Shown here: positions 7,964 to 16,196 of the stretch, in pieces
Layout of the letters: each line of letters begins with the position of its first letter
Numbering within the stretch: position 1 is the stretch's first letter
NCBI RefSeq assembly: GCF_017309185.1
Contig: NZ_JAEKJZ010000001.1
Location: 2,666,001-2,730,000, forward strand
DNA from: Roseibium aggregatum
Lineage (GTDB): Bacteria > Pseudomonadota > Alphaproteobacteria > Rhizobiales > Stappiaceae
DNA: 64,000 nt
Direction: 5' to 3'
Notes under the pieces: generated by a model
Seen by the model: only the letters and a program-made list of their open reading frames with translations
Told to the model about the DNA's origin: nothing
Database searches by the model: none
Translations under genes and position numbers: made by a program

Positions 7964-8829
7964 TGCAGGTCTCCTCCAAGAAACTCGGTCTGCTCGGTCA
8001 TCGAGCCCCAGATGCCATGGCTGCGGGCGGTGTTGGCGAACTGGCGGGGACCGCGCTGCTCGATCTGAGGTCCCTTCTCCATTTCGGTGACATAGGTCAT
8101 CAAAAGCCCGCGCGGACCGCGCGTCGTGACATAGATGGCGCCGGACGCCGCCTGGCGGTCCGGACCGGCCACCACGGGAAGCTGGCTCCGCTGAAGGAAA
8201 TACCAGTTGCGCATAAGGCTGTCCTTCTCGTCCACCTCCCAACAGGCTCCGAGAATGCCGTTCCTGTCGGAGGGATAAAGAACGATGCGGTGATGCGCGT
8301 CATCGAGCGCCAGATAGGCCGCGTCTCCCACCCAGTCGGAGACCCGAAGACCGAGCCCGCGCGTCCAGAACGCCTCGTTTGCGCCAATGTCCGTGCAAGC
8401 GAGCTGAACGGAACTGAATTCGACAATGCCCGCGTCGCGCGGACCGTGATACCGCCAGCCCGAATGAAGCGGCCGCCAGACAATTTCCACCGTGACCCCG
8501 TTGGGAGCGCTGACTGCCAGAACCGACTTGGACTGGCGGACCGTCGCATCTTCCTCCGACAGGTAAACCGGTGCATAGCCGCTGCTTTCGAGCCGCGCCT
8601 TGACGGTTTCAAGGTCCTCCTCGCGCGCCACTGTCAGCGCGACCGCCTCTCCCTCGCCAGCGGCGGTTGAAAAGCAGATCGCGTAGTTGCGGGCATCCGA
8701 ACGGAACATGGCGCGGGTCTCGTCGCGGTCGCCGGCCTGAAGACCGAAAACGTCACCGGCAAAGCGCGCCGCGTCATCAAGGTCGTCCACGGCTACCCTG
8801 AGGTATCGAAGGTCGCGGAATTGAGTCAC
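7960..8829 (-). CDS. VOC-fold dioxygenase paralogue lacking all metal ligands
   Basis: A 289-residue protein the same length as the next gene and alignable to it without gaps. The positions of the three iron ligands are changed: S140 (EFSSVQL), G194 (GILGACWEV) and T245 (LLMTYVTEM). H180 of the HH pair is kept, but H226 is Q226 and Y235 is T235. It therefore should not bind iron in the usual way. It may be a regulatory or structural partner of the active dioxygenase, a substrate-binding protein, or an enzyme of a different VOC chemistry. The start is GTG 8829, preceded by a good GGGAGGA site. It is separated from dctP by a stem-loop at 8852-8878 and overlaps the active dioxygenase by 4 bases. 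Confidence 0.82.
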   Translation of the reverse strand: MTQFRDLRYLRVAVDDLDDAARFAGDVFGLQAGDRDETRAMFRSDARNYAICFSTAAGEGEAVALTVAREEDLETVKARLESSGYAPVYLSEEDATVRQSKSVLAVSAPNGVTVEIVWRPLHSGWRYHGPRDAGIVEFSSVQLACTDIGANEAFWTRGLGLRVSDWVGDAAYLALDDAHHRIVLYPSDRNGILGACWEVDEKDSLMRNWYFLQRSQLPVVAGPDRQAASGAIYVTTRGPRGLLMTYVTEMEKGPQIEQRGPRQFANTARSHGIWGSMTEQTEFLGGDLQ

Positions 8830-8851
8830 TGGGTCCTCCCTGTTGTGGGGT

Positions 8852-8878
8852 GGATACGGGCGCCAATCGTCCGTATCC
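8852..8878 (-). terminator. Intra-operon stem-loop after dctP
   Basis: GGATACGG (8852-8859) and CCGTATCC (8871-8878) form an 8-bp perfect stem with an 11-base loop. It lies between the stop of the binding-protein gene dctP and the start of the VOC paralogue. There is no T-run. Such hairpins commonly protect the upstream mRNA or partly stop transcription, which would give more binding protein than enzyme. Confidence 0.5.
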
Positions 8879-8903
8879 CGACAAATTCATTCTGCACCGA
8901 TAC

Positions 8904-9875
8904 TCACTTGCCGGAGGCTTCCGCCTCAAGCTCCTTGAGCATGGGCGCCTCCTCGCGCCAGCGCACGTACCATTCCTCCAGCGCCGGCCCGAACCAGTCC
9001 CGGTCCACGTCCATGACGGTCACTTCCGTGGTTTCGAGCTTTTTGCGGTAATCGGCGTCGATTTCGGCGTAACCGGCCACGAGACTGTCCAGTTTCTCCG
9101 AAAAGACCGCCTCGACGATGGCGCGATCTTCTTCGGAAATGCCTGCCCATTTGCGCCCGGAAGCGATAGCCGCCATCGGGAACATCATGTGGTCGGAGAT
9201 GATGATGGAGCTTGCATGCTCGAAATATTTCGAGTTCCAGGTTCCTTCCACGTCGATTTGCATGCCGTCAACCTGGCCGTTGGCGAAGGCATCATACAGC
9301 GCGGGAAGCGGCATCGGTGTCGGCGCGGCGCCCAGCCCTTCCCAGAAGGCCAGTTCGGGCGCAAACGGAATCGTCCGGATTTTCTTGCCCTTCAGATCCT
9401 CGACCGTTTCGACCGGATCGGACGTCACGATCATGCGCATGCCCGCCATGCCCCAGCCGAGGCCGACAAGGCCGAAATCCGCCATGCCGTCGAGAAGCTT
9501 CTGGGCCGTCTCGCCCTTCAGCAGCTTCTGCGCGCCGGCAACGTCATCGACTATGAAAGGTGCGAGGAAGATCCCGTAGTTGGGATCGCGGTTCGAGAAC
9601 TCGCCAAGCGTGAAGAAGGCGAAGTCCATCGCGCCGGTCTGCAACTGCTGCAGCATCTGTGCTTCGCTGCCAAGCTGGCCCGACGGAAAGATCAGGATAT
9701 CGACGCGACCATCGGTCTTGGCCTTGATCTCGTCGGCGGCTTCCTTGGCGGTGACGGTCCACTGATGCGGCGGCGGGGTGATCAGCCCCATCCTGTATTC
9801 CTCGGCCACCGCTCCCCCGGCGGTGAAGGCTGCGAAAGAAACCGCGAGTGCGGCGCCTGCGAGTCGTTTCATCAT
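8904..9875 (-). CDS. dctP: TRAP transporter substrate-binding protein, DctP family
   Basis: A 323-residue periplasmic binding protein with a clear signal peptide (MMKRLAGAALAVSFAAF, cleavage near AVA|EE). It has the DctP-family region around residues 145-175, including the GLGWGMAGMRMI stretch and the conserved arginine after EDLKGKKIR, which usually binds a substrate carboxylate. It should deliver an organic acid, probably the aromatic substrate of the operon, to the DctQ/DctM permease. The start is one of two consecutive ATGs (9875 or 9872) after GGGAGGAAA. It is the first gene of the catabolic operon, and the palindromic operator candidate at 9936-9970 lies at its promoter. Confidence 0.9.
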   Translation of the reverse strand: MMKRLAGAALAVSFAAFTAGGAVAEEYRMGLITPPPHQWTVTAKEAADEIKAKTDGRVDILIFPSGQLGSEAQMLQQLQTGAMDFAFFTLGEFSNRDPNYGIFLAPFIVDDVAGAQKLLKGETAQKLLDGMADFGLVGLGWGMAGMRMIVTSDPVETVEDLKGKKIRTIPFAPELAFWEGLGAAPTPMPLPALYDAFANGQVDGMQIDVEGTWNSKYFEHASSIIISDHMMFPMAAIASGRKWAGISEEDRAIVEAVFSEKLDSLVAGYAEIDADYRKKLETTEVTVMDVDRDWFGPALEEWYVRWREEAPMLKELEAEASGK

Positions 9876-9935
9876 TTTCCTCCCTGAACTTGCGACCGGC
9901 ACGCGTGTAGCCTGAACCGGACACTGATATAAAAT

Positions 9936-9970
9936 ATCGATATTTTTATTTTGACAAGAAAAAAATCGAT
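9936..9970. promoter_or_regulatory. Candidate operator/promoter A of the catabolic operon
   Basis: The layout is ATCGAT (9936-9941), nine bases, TTGACAA (9951-9957), seven bases, ATCGAT (9965-9970). The two ATCGAT centres are 29 bp apart. The same layout with the same spacing recurs at 12810-12844. On the minus strand TTGTCA (9957-9952) and TTTTAT (9934-9929), 17 bases apart, make a plausible -35/-10 pair for dctP. The GntR protein at 12909 is the natural candidate to bind it. Confidence 0.68.
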
Positions 9971-9973
9971 AAA

Positions 9974-10924
9974 TTACGATTTATTGGATTTATCTCGTTT
10001 TTCCGCTGCAGTCCCGCCGAGGCTGGCAAGCGAGGTCAACAGAACGCTGAGATTCCTGTCCCGATTGGCCGCCATTTCCTCCAGAGACGGCAATCCGGAC
10101 GTTTCGAAGGCGCTCACGAGCGTTTTCCGGGTCTTTTCATCCAGGTGCGGTGTCCCGAGATCGTCCCACAAGGCCTCGAACGGGTCTCCGAGCGCGTCGA
10201 GGAAACCTTCCATGCCACGGTCGCCACCAGCCAGCGCGAAGATGCTGCTCGGCCCCAAGAGACACCAGCGCGGCGCCAGCGCGAGCGTCACCGCGCGTTC
10301 GGTTTCCGCAAGACTGGCCGCCCCGCTTGCCACCAGATGGACCGCTTCGCGCCAGAGAGCCGCCTGGAGGCGGTTCACGAGATGGCCCGACACCGGCCGG
10401 TCCAATTCGAGCACTGTCTTGCCGATGCCTTCGTAGACAGTTCGTGCGAAGGAAAGCGCCTGAGAAGACGTCGTGCTTCCGCCGACAATTTCGACAACGG
10501 GCATCAGATACGGCGGATTGCAGGGATGGCCGATCAAGAGGTTTTCGCCGCGGTGTAGCCCTTCGGCAATCTCGTCGGCCGTGAAGCTGGACGAGGACGA
10601 GGCGATCACTGTCTCAGGCGACAGCTGCGGTTCCAGCGCACCAAGCACCGACCGTTTGAGCTCCAGCCGCTCCGGCAAGGCCTCCTGGACGAAGTCCGGA
10701 CACCCGAGATCTTCAGGCCGGGCAACCACCAGCGGCGGCACGGCCTCATCCGCCAGGACCTGAAGACGAAGAAGCACGTCACGCGCGGCCTCCCAGGTCG
10801 CGGCGGTGCGGTCCGCTGCAAACGGATCCGGATCCAGCACAAGGGTTTGATGCCCCGCTCCGGCGAAGGCTGCGGCCCAGCCCGCTCCGATCAATCCCCC
10901 GCCGACAACGGCAACCCTGCTCAC
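9974..10924 (-). CDS. 3-hydroxyacyl-CoA dehydrogenase-family NAD oxidoreductase (lambda-crystallin/carnitine dehydrogenase-like)
   Basis: A 316-residue NAD-dependent dehydrogenase. It has an N-terminal Rossmann motif VVGGGLIGAGWA, the segment IASSSSSFTADEI and the HPCNPPYLMPVVEIVGG block. That block is typical of the subgroup that includes L-gulonate 3-dehydrogenase (lambda-crystallin), carnitine dehydrogenase and hydroxybutyryl-CoA dehydrogenases. It probably oxidises a beta-hydroxy acid that enters through the adjacent TRAP transporter. GTG 10924 overlaps the dctM stop by 4 bases. It is not part of the classical homoprotocatechuate route, so its presence suggests the natural substrate carries a hydroxylated side chain; that is inference. 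The gene ends just before operator A. Confidence 0.78.
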   Translation of the reverse strand: MSRVAVVGGGLIGAGWAAAFAGAGHQTLVLDPDPFAADRTAATWEAARDVLLRLQVLADEAVPPLVVARPEDLGCPDFVQEALPERLELKRSVLGALEPQLSPETVIASSSSSFTADEIAEGLHRGENLLIGHPCNPPYLMPVVEIVGGSTTSSQALSFARTVYEGIGKTVLELDRPVSGHLVNRLQAALWREAVHLVASGAASLAETERAVTLALAPRWCLLGPSSIFALAGGDRGMEGFLDALGDPFEALWDDLGTPHLDEKTRKTLVSAFETSGLPSLEEMAANRDRNLSVLLTSLASLGGTAAEKRDKSNKS

Positions 10925-12192
10925 GACAAGACCTTTCCGAGACCGAGGCTGAGTGGCGGAAAGAAGACCAGCATCAGCACGACCAGTGCCACCGCCAGGA
11001 AGAAGGGCAGGATCAGGAAAGCAAGCCGTTCGGCGCGCACCCGGCCAAGGAGCGCCGCCGTGAAGAGCCCGGTGCCCACTGGTGGCGTAAGAAGTCCTGC
11101 GGTCAGGTTGAGACACACGATCACACCGAACTGGAAAGGGTCGATCCCGTAAACGCCGGTAGCGACGGGGAGGAAAACGGGAACCACCAGAATGATCGCC
11201 GGAATGGGATCCGTGATCATGCCGAGGAAAAGCAGCATGAGATTGATAAGCAGCAGGAACATGATCGGTGAATCCGTCAGGGACTGCACCCATTCGGAGA
11301 CGATGGCCGGGACATTCTCAAAGGTGATCACCCAGGAAAAGAGCCCGGCGGCCGCGATCAGGAAAAGAACGATCGCGGAAGAAGCCGCCGCGCGCATGAA
11401 AGCCGGCCAGATATCCTGGGGCGCCATCTCGCGGTAGATGAACAGGCCGATGGCAACGGCCATCACCGAGGCCACCGCGGCCGATTCCGTCGGCGTCGCG
11501 ATGCCGCCGAGAATGGACCCGATGATCACGATCGGTATCAGCGAGGCCGGGAGCGCGTCCCAGACCGCCAGGGCGCGTTCACGCATGGAAATCGACTGGC
11601 TTTCGGGAAAATTGTACCGCCGCCCAAGCCAGCCGATCACCGCGAGAAAGACGATGAACAGAATGATTCCCGGCACGATTCCGGCGATGAACAGATCCCC
11701 AATGGGAAGCTGCGCGATAACCCCGAAAATGATGAACAGCATGGAAGGGGGAATGATCGGCGCCAGCATGCCGCCCGCGGCGGTGATGGCCACGCTGACG
11801 TCGCGCGGGTAGCCGGTGCGCTCCATCTCCGGCACGGCGATGCGGGACATGATGGTGATTTGCGCGACCGTGGAACCGAGGATGGACGCCATCATCATGT
11901 TCGCGACCAGATTGACATAGGCGAGCCCGCCTCGAACGGACCCGAGCAGCGCCATGGCCAGGGCCATCAGCCTGCGGCCAATGCCGCCGGCATTCATGAA
12001 TTCTCCCAGCAGAATGAACAGCGGAAGCGCCAACAGGCCATAATTTTCCAATCCGCCGAAAAACTGCTGCGGAAAGCTCTGAAACAGGATGGTGTTGCCG
12101 CTGGTCCAGATCAGGATGACGGCGAAGGCGACAAGGGCGAAAGCGATTGGAACGCCTGCGATCAGCAGGATTAAAAAGGCAAATCCGACCAT
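10921..12192 (-). CDS. dctM: TRAP transporter large permease, DctM family
   Basis: A 423-residue inner-membrane protein with about a dozen hydrophobic segments. Typical DctM sequences are GVPIAFAL at the N-terminus, the ANMMMASILGSTVAQ region, IIPPSMLFIIFGV, PTESAAVA and LLTPPVGTGLF. It forms the sodium-driven transport channel with the small subunit encoded just upstream. ATG 12192 overlaps the dctQ stop by one base (TGATG), and the 3' end overlaps the dehydrogenase gene by 4 bases. The binding protein gene dctP is separated from it by the dehydrogenase gene and starts its own transcript. Confidence 0.93.
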   Translation of the reverse strand: MVGFAFLILLIAGVPIAFALVAFAVILIWTSGNTILFQSFPQQFFGGLENYGLLALPLFILLGEFMNAGGIGRRLMALAMALLGSVRGGLAYVNLVANMMMASILGSTVAQITIMSRIAVPEMERTGYPRDVSVAITAAGGMLAPIIPPSMLFIIFGVIAQLPIGDLFIAGIVPGIILFIVFLAVIGWLGRRYNFPESQSISMRERALAVWDALPASLIPIVIIGSILGGIATPTESAAVASVMAVAIGLFIYREMAPQDIWPAFMRAAASSAIVLFLIAAAGLFSWVITFENVPAIVSEWVQSLTDSPIMFLLLINLMLLFLGMITDPIPAIILVVPVFLPVATGVYGIDPFQFGVIVCLNLTAGLLTPPVGTGLFTAALLGRVRAERLAFLILPFFLAVALVVLMLVFFPPLSLGLGKVLS

Positions 12193-12758
12193 CAGTGTTT
12201 CTCCGGCACGGCGCCAAATCGGGCCAGCACATGGATGAAACCCGAAAGACAGAACACCGGCAGGATCAGCCAGAACCAGACCTTGCGAACGCCGAGTGTC
12301 GTCGTGGGCTCCCGGTAGAGAAAATTGAAGGTCGTGCGCGAATAGGCCTTGAGGCTTTCGGCGCTCAGCACTCCGATGGGATCGAACCAGGTCCACAGCA
12401 TCCAGGCAAAACAGGCAAACAGCAGGAGAAGCGTCGTGTCGACCACATAGGTGAGCAGCCTCCGTGCGTTGTGATCCAGCATGTCCGCGACCAGCGTCAC
12501 GGCAATATGCTGGCGACGCGCAACACCCAGGGAGGCCCCCGTGAACGCACCGATCGCCATGAGATAAACCGCCAGTTCGTCAGTCCAGATGAGCGGGCGG
12601 CCCATGCTCCTGGAGACGACATTGGCCAGAAGCAACAGCAGTATCGCGGCAATGACGCCTCCCGCGAAACGCGCCTCGAACCAGGCGATAGCTCCACTCA
12701 GCCGGAGCAGCGGATTTTTCTCCGGCTCAAGCGACTGCCTCCCTGTGTCTGCCATCAT
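12192..12758 (-). CDS. dctQ: TRAP transporter small permease, DctQ family
   Basis: A 188-residue membrane protein with four predicted membrane segments (about residues 30-50, 63-85, 105-130 and 160-180) and the DctQ features ANVVSRSMGRPLIWTDELA and GASLGVARRQHI. The start is set at ATG 12758: the strong GGGGAGG site ends at 12768 and gives a nine-base gap to 12758. The upstream ATG 12767 would abut the site directly. It is first in the leftward operon dctQ-dctM-dehydrogenase and diverges from the gntR gene. Operator candidate B lies between them. Confidence 0.88.
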   Translation of the reverse strand: MMADTGRQSLEPEKNPLLRLSGAIAWFEARFAGGVIAAILLLLLANVVSRSMGRPLIWTDELAVYLMAIGAFTGASLGVARRQHIAVTLVADMLDHNARRLLTYVVDTTLLLLFACFAWMLWTWFDPIGVLSAESLKAYSRTTFNFLYREPTTTLGVRKVWFWLILPVFCLSGFIHVLARFGAVPEKH

Positions 12759-12809
12759 CCAGTCCATCCTCCCCGGAACGTCGTTGACATGAATTGCCGG
12801 TGACTGAAT

Positions 12810-12844
12810 ATCGATATTTTTATATTGTCAAACAGAAAATCGAT
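12810..12844. promoter_or_regulatory. Candidate operator/promoter B between dctQ and gntR
   Basis: ATCGAT (12810-12815), nine bases, TTGTCAA (12825-12831), seven bases, ATCGAT (12839-12844): identical layout to operator A. The left ATCGAT and its flanks are identical to A over 17 bases. It sits in the divergent promoter region of dctQ and the regulator gene. On the minus strand TTGACA (12831-12826) may be the -35 of dctQ. Confidence 0.68.
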
Positions 12845-12908
12845 ATTCTTGCATTTGTTTCCAATTCGCATATTCTATAGGTAGAGAACGCGAGCAGGCT
12901 GAGAGGAG

Positions 12909-13607
12909 ATGAGGGGTTTGAACGCTGTGGATCAGAAACTGCCGGAGAAAACCATCTCGGAGCGGGCCTACCGCACGATACGCGAAGACATCGTCTCGGG
13001 CAGTTTGAAGCCGGGTGAGAAGCTCAAGATCGAGTCCCTCAGGCAGCGGTACGGTTTCGGCGCGGCTCCGTTGCGGGAGGCCCTTTCGCGGCTGTCGGGG
13101 GATCAACTCGTTCAGGTTCTGGGCCAACGGGGCTTTGCGGTCGCCCCGATTTCCGCCCGAGACGTGGCCGAGATCGGCGACCTGCGCAAGCTTCTGGAAG
13201 TCGAGGCCCTGGCGCGCTCGATCCCGCGCGGCGACACCGAATGGGAAGAACGGCTGATCACCACCTATCACCGCCTGTCCCGGCTGGAGACGGGTGAAGA
13301 CCAGGGGATCGGCGAGCTGGACCTTTGGGAAAAGCACAACTCGGCGTTCCACGACGCGACGGTCTCGGCCTGCGACTCGCTATGGCTGCTGAGACTGCGC
13401 GAGCAATTGTTCCGCCAGCACGAGCGCTACCGGCGCTTCAGCCGGATCAAATCAGTCCTCACGCGAGACATCCACGAGGAGCACGAAGCTCTTTTCGAAG
13501 CGGCGATGGCAAGGGATGTCGGCAAGGCCGCGACCGTCATTTCCGCCCATATCCAGAGAACCACCGACGCCGTCGTCGCCGCCCTGAAAGCCGGCGATGT
13601 GAGCTGA
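12909..13607 (+). CDS. GntR-family transcriptional regulator, FCD subgroup
   Basis: A 232-residue regulator with an N-terminal winged helix-turn-helix (ERAYRTIREDIVSGSLKPGEKLKIESL, then PLREALSRL) and a C-terminal all-helical FCD effector domain. The FCD domain shows the metal/ligand histidines typical of the group in HNSAFHDATV and in HEEHEALFEA. FCD regulators usually respond to carboxylic acids. It probably controls the flanking TRAP and ring-cleavage genes, since the same operator-like sequence is found beside it and upstream of dctP. ATG 12909 directly follows AGGAG, so the true start may lie a few codons further in (TTG 12918). Confidence 0.88.
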   Translation: MRGLNAVDQKLPEKTISERAYRTIREDIVSGSLKPGEKLKIESLRQRYGFGAAPLREALSRLSGDQLVQVLGQRGFAVAPISARDVAEIGDLRKLLEVEALARSIPRGDTEWEERLITTYHRLSRLETGEDQGIGELDLWEKHNSAFHDATVSACDSLWLLRLREQLFRQHERYRRFSRIKSVLTRDIHEEHEALFEAAMARDVGKAATVISAHIQRTTDAVVAALKAGDVS

Positions 13608-13709
13608 GCGTCGATATCTCAACCGGCAATCAATCCGGTCACGATCAGGCAGAGCGGAAAGGCAATCGACCGACACCAGAAGCAAATAACGGAAACCCGG
13701 CTGAAACGC

Positions 13710-13979
13710 CTACTCCACAGCCCCCATGTATTTTGCCTTGTCGATCAGTTCCTGGCATTTGCTTTCGTTGCCCGCGCGATGTTCCTTGACTGCGTCATCG
13801 AGCAACTCCCGCATCTGCATGACGACGGTTTCGTCGATACCTGCCCGTCCGGGATTGGAGACCGCCCTTTCGACCTTGTCGATATCCGCCTGGCAATCCG
13901 CAAGGGCGGCGCTCATCGTAAAGCCCAGCACCGCAACACATGTGAACGCAACCCGGCTGACACTGTTGAAAAACGCCAT
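13710..13979 (-). CDS. Small secreted protein of unknown function
   Basis: An 89-residue protein with a signal peptide (hydrophobic stretch around residues 8-25, likely cleavage at ALA|DC). The mature part is about 62 residues, charged and probably helical, with two cysteines that could form one disulphide. GGGGAGAG lies upstream of ATG 13979. It stands alone between the gntR gene, which converges on it, and adhP. I do not recognise a family. Confidence 0.6.
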   Translation of the reverse strand: MAFFNSVSRVAFTCVAVLGFTMSAALADCQADIDKVERAVSNPGRAGIDETVVMQMRELLDDAVKEHRAGNESKCQELIDKAKYMGAVE

Positions 13980-14134
13980 TGCACTCTCCCCTTTTCTCCT
14001 GATCAGGCCCGGCGAAAACCGGGACCGGCAAACTATGCATCACATTTGGTGGCAGGGGAATGAACATCCCGCTTGACGCGAGACAGGCGACCCTTCGGCC
14101 GCCTGCGTACTGATCTTAAACTGACACCCGGTCG

Positions 14135-15151
14135 TCAGATCGCCATCACGATTCGTCCCTCGATGGTGCCGGCCTTCATCCGGTCGAAGATGCTGTTGAC
14201 GTCGGCCAGCGTTTCTTCCTTGTAGTGGGCCTTGACCTTGCCCTCGGCCGCAAACTGCAGCGATTCCGCCAGGTCGAGGCGTGTGCCGACGATTGAGCCC
14301 CGGATGGTCTTGCCGTTCAGGACGGTGTCGAAGATCGACAGCGGGAAGTCTTCCGGCGGAAGGCCGACCAGGCTCATGGTGCCGCCACGCGCCAGCATGC
14401 CGACGCCCTGGGAGAAGGATTTGCCCGCGACCGCCGTGACCAGGACGCCTTCCGCACCGCCACCGGCCTGGACTTCCGCCACCGGATCGGTCTCAAGCGC
14501 ATTGATGACCATGTCCGCGCCGAGCGACTTCGCAAGATCGAGTTTTTCCTTGGAGATATCGACGGCGATCACGTGAAGCCCCATCGCCTTTGCGTATTGC
14601 ACCGCCATGTGGCCCAGACCGCCGATGCCGGAAATTACCACGGTCTGGCCCGGTCGCGTGTCGGTTTCCTTGAGGCCCTTGTAGACGGTCACACCGGCGC
14701 ACAGCACGGGCGCCGCTGGAGCGAAATCCAGCCCGTCCGGCAGATGACCGACATAATCGGGATCGGCAAGCACATAGTCGGCGAAGCCGCCGTTGACGCT
14801 GTAGCCGGTGTTCGTCTGTTCGCAGCAAAGCGTTTCCCAGCCACCCATGCAGTGCTTGCAATGACCGCAGGCGCTGTGCAGCCAGGGAATGCCGACCCGG
14901 TCGCCTTCCTTCACGGCGGTCACGCCCTTGCCGACTTCCGCGACAATACCGACGCCCTCGTGCCCCGGAATGAACGGCGGGGCCGGTTTGACCGGCCAGT
15001 CGCCGTTGGCGGCGTGCAGGTCGGTGTGACAGACGCCGGAAGACACCACCTTGACGACGATCTTGCCGTCCGCCACTTCAGGCTTTTCGACCTCGCACAG
15101 ATCGAGCGGCGCTCCGAATTCGCGAACGACGGCGGCTTTCATGGACGGCAT
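14135..15151 (-). CDS. adhP: Zinc-dependent alcohol dehydrogenase, AdhP type
   Basis: A 338-residue medium-chain alcohol dehydrogenase. The catalytic zinc ligands are visible as VCHTDL and GHEGVG, and the structural zinc cysteines as [18 protein letters not shown]. The NAD-binding loop is GIGGLGHMA. It probably interconverts ethanol or another short primary alcohol with its aldehyde. It lies downstream of cyoD on the same strand with about a 120-base gap, so it may be read as a separate unit. ATG 15151 is the family start (MPSMKAAVV). Confidence 0.92.
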   Translation of the reverse strand: MPSMKAAVVREFGAPLDLCEVEKPEVADGKIVVKVVSSGVCHTDLHAANGDWPVKPAPPFIPGHEGVGIVAEVGKGVTAVKEGDRVGIPWLHSACGHCKHCMGGWETLCCEQTNTGYSVNGGFADYVLADPDYVGHLPDGLDFAPAAPVLCAGVTVYKGLKETDTRPGQTVVISGIGGLGHMAVQYAKAMGLHVIAVDISKEKLDLAKSLGADMVINALETDPVAEVQAGGGAEGVLVTAVAGKSFSQGVGMLARGGTMSLVGLPPEDFPLSIFDTVLNGKTIRGSIVGTRLDLAESLQFAAEGKVKAHYKEETLADVNSIFDRMKAGTIEGRIVMAI

Positions 15152-15271
15152 GGCACTTTCCTTTTCCGGTTCAGAAAACAGAATTTGACATCATACTTTT
15201 GTCGCAGATGCGGCTTTGATCTAGAACAATTCAGCCGCGCCCGCATGCCAGCCATGCACTCAGTCGAAGGC

Positions 15272-15577
15272 TCACATCATGCGATGGTGCAGGTCGAACA
15301 TGATCCAGAGGCTGCCGCCGACCATGATGAACAGGAGCACCGCGGCAAAGGCGAGGAAGAACAGGTTCTCCACCGGCGTCGATCTCAGGTCGATATGCAG
15401 GAAGAAAACAAGGTGCACCAGAACCTGCACGACCGCGGCGACGGCAATGACCGCGTAGACCGCAGGACCGGTCAGGAGCCCGCCCCAGACGAGCGCGAAA
15501 GGGATCGCCGTCAGTACGATGGCCAGGGCGAAACCGGTGAGATAGGTGGCGAGACTGCGGTCTTCAAAGTGGGTCAT
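15272..15577 (-). CDS. cyoD: Cytochrome o ubiquinol oxidase subunit IV
   Basis: A 101-residue membrane protein with three hydrophobic segments and the HLVFFLHID stretch typical of CyoD. It is an assembly/stability subunit of the bo3-type quinol oxidase. It is the last gene of cyoABCD, 10 bases after cyoC. Confidence 0.93.
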   Translation of the reverse strand: MTHFEDRSLATYLTGFALAIVLTAIPFALVWGGLLTGPAVYAVIAVAAVVQVLVHLVFFLHIDLRSTPVENLFFLAFAAVLLFIMVGGSLWIMFDLHHRMM

Positions 15578-15587
15578 GTCGGCCTCC

Positions 15588-16196
15588 TCACATCACGCCG
15601 GGCAGGTAAACGACCGAGAAGATCCCGATCCAGACGATATCCAGGAAGTGCCAGAACAGCCCCAGCCGCATCATCCTGGAGCGGACCGGAAGGGTCAGAC
15701 CCTTGACGAGCACCTGGCCGATCATCACGCAGATGCCGACCGCCCCGAGCGTCACGTGCAGCCCATGGGTGCCGATCAGGGTGAAGAAAGCCGACAGGAA
15801 ACCGCTCGTGCCGGGGCCGGCGCCCTGCCGGGTCATGCTCGAGAACTCCCAGACCTCCATGGCAATGAACCCGAGGCCGAGCAACAGTGTCAGGATCAGC
15901 CACTGGACGACACGTCCGGCGTGCCCCTGGCCCATGGCGATCGTCGCAACACCGAAGGTCAGGCTGGACAAAAGAAGCAGCGCCGTTTCGCCAGCGGTAT
16001 GCCCAAGGTCGAACAATTCCCTCGAGGTCGGCCCGGCGGCGGAATTGCCGGACAGCACAACGTAGGTCGCGAACAGCAGCGCGAAAATGACCGCGTCGCT
16101 CATCAGGTAGACCCAGAAGCCGAATTCCCGCGCTTCCAGAGACTTTTTCTCTTCCTCTTCGAGGATGCTCAGGCTCACCGATGTGTCCGCCATCAT
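15588..16196 (-). CDS. cyoC: Cytochrome o ubiquinol oxidase subunit III
   Basis: A 202-residue membrane subunit with five hydrophobic segments and the [20 protein letters not shown] and [10 protein letters not shown] motifs of heme-copper oxidase subunit III. ATG 16196 overlaps the cyoB stop by 4 bases. Confidence 0.95.
   Translation of the reverse strand: MMADTSVSLSILEEEEKKSLEAREFGFWVYLMSDAVIFALLFATYVVLSGNSAAGPTSRELFDLGHTAGETALLLLSSLTFGVATIAMGQGHAGRVVQWLILTLLLGLGFIAMEVWEFSSMTRQGAGPGTSGFLSAFFTLIGTHGLHVTLGAVGICVMIGQVLVKGLTLPVRSRMMRLGLFWHFLDIVWIGIFSVVYLPGVM

Noticed and set aside
9974..11293. Long N-terminal extension of the dehydrogenase into dctM
   Set aside because: The extra 120 codons are an alternative frame of dctM; the Rossmann motif begins immediately after GTG 10924.
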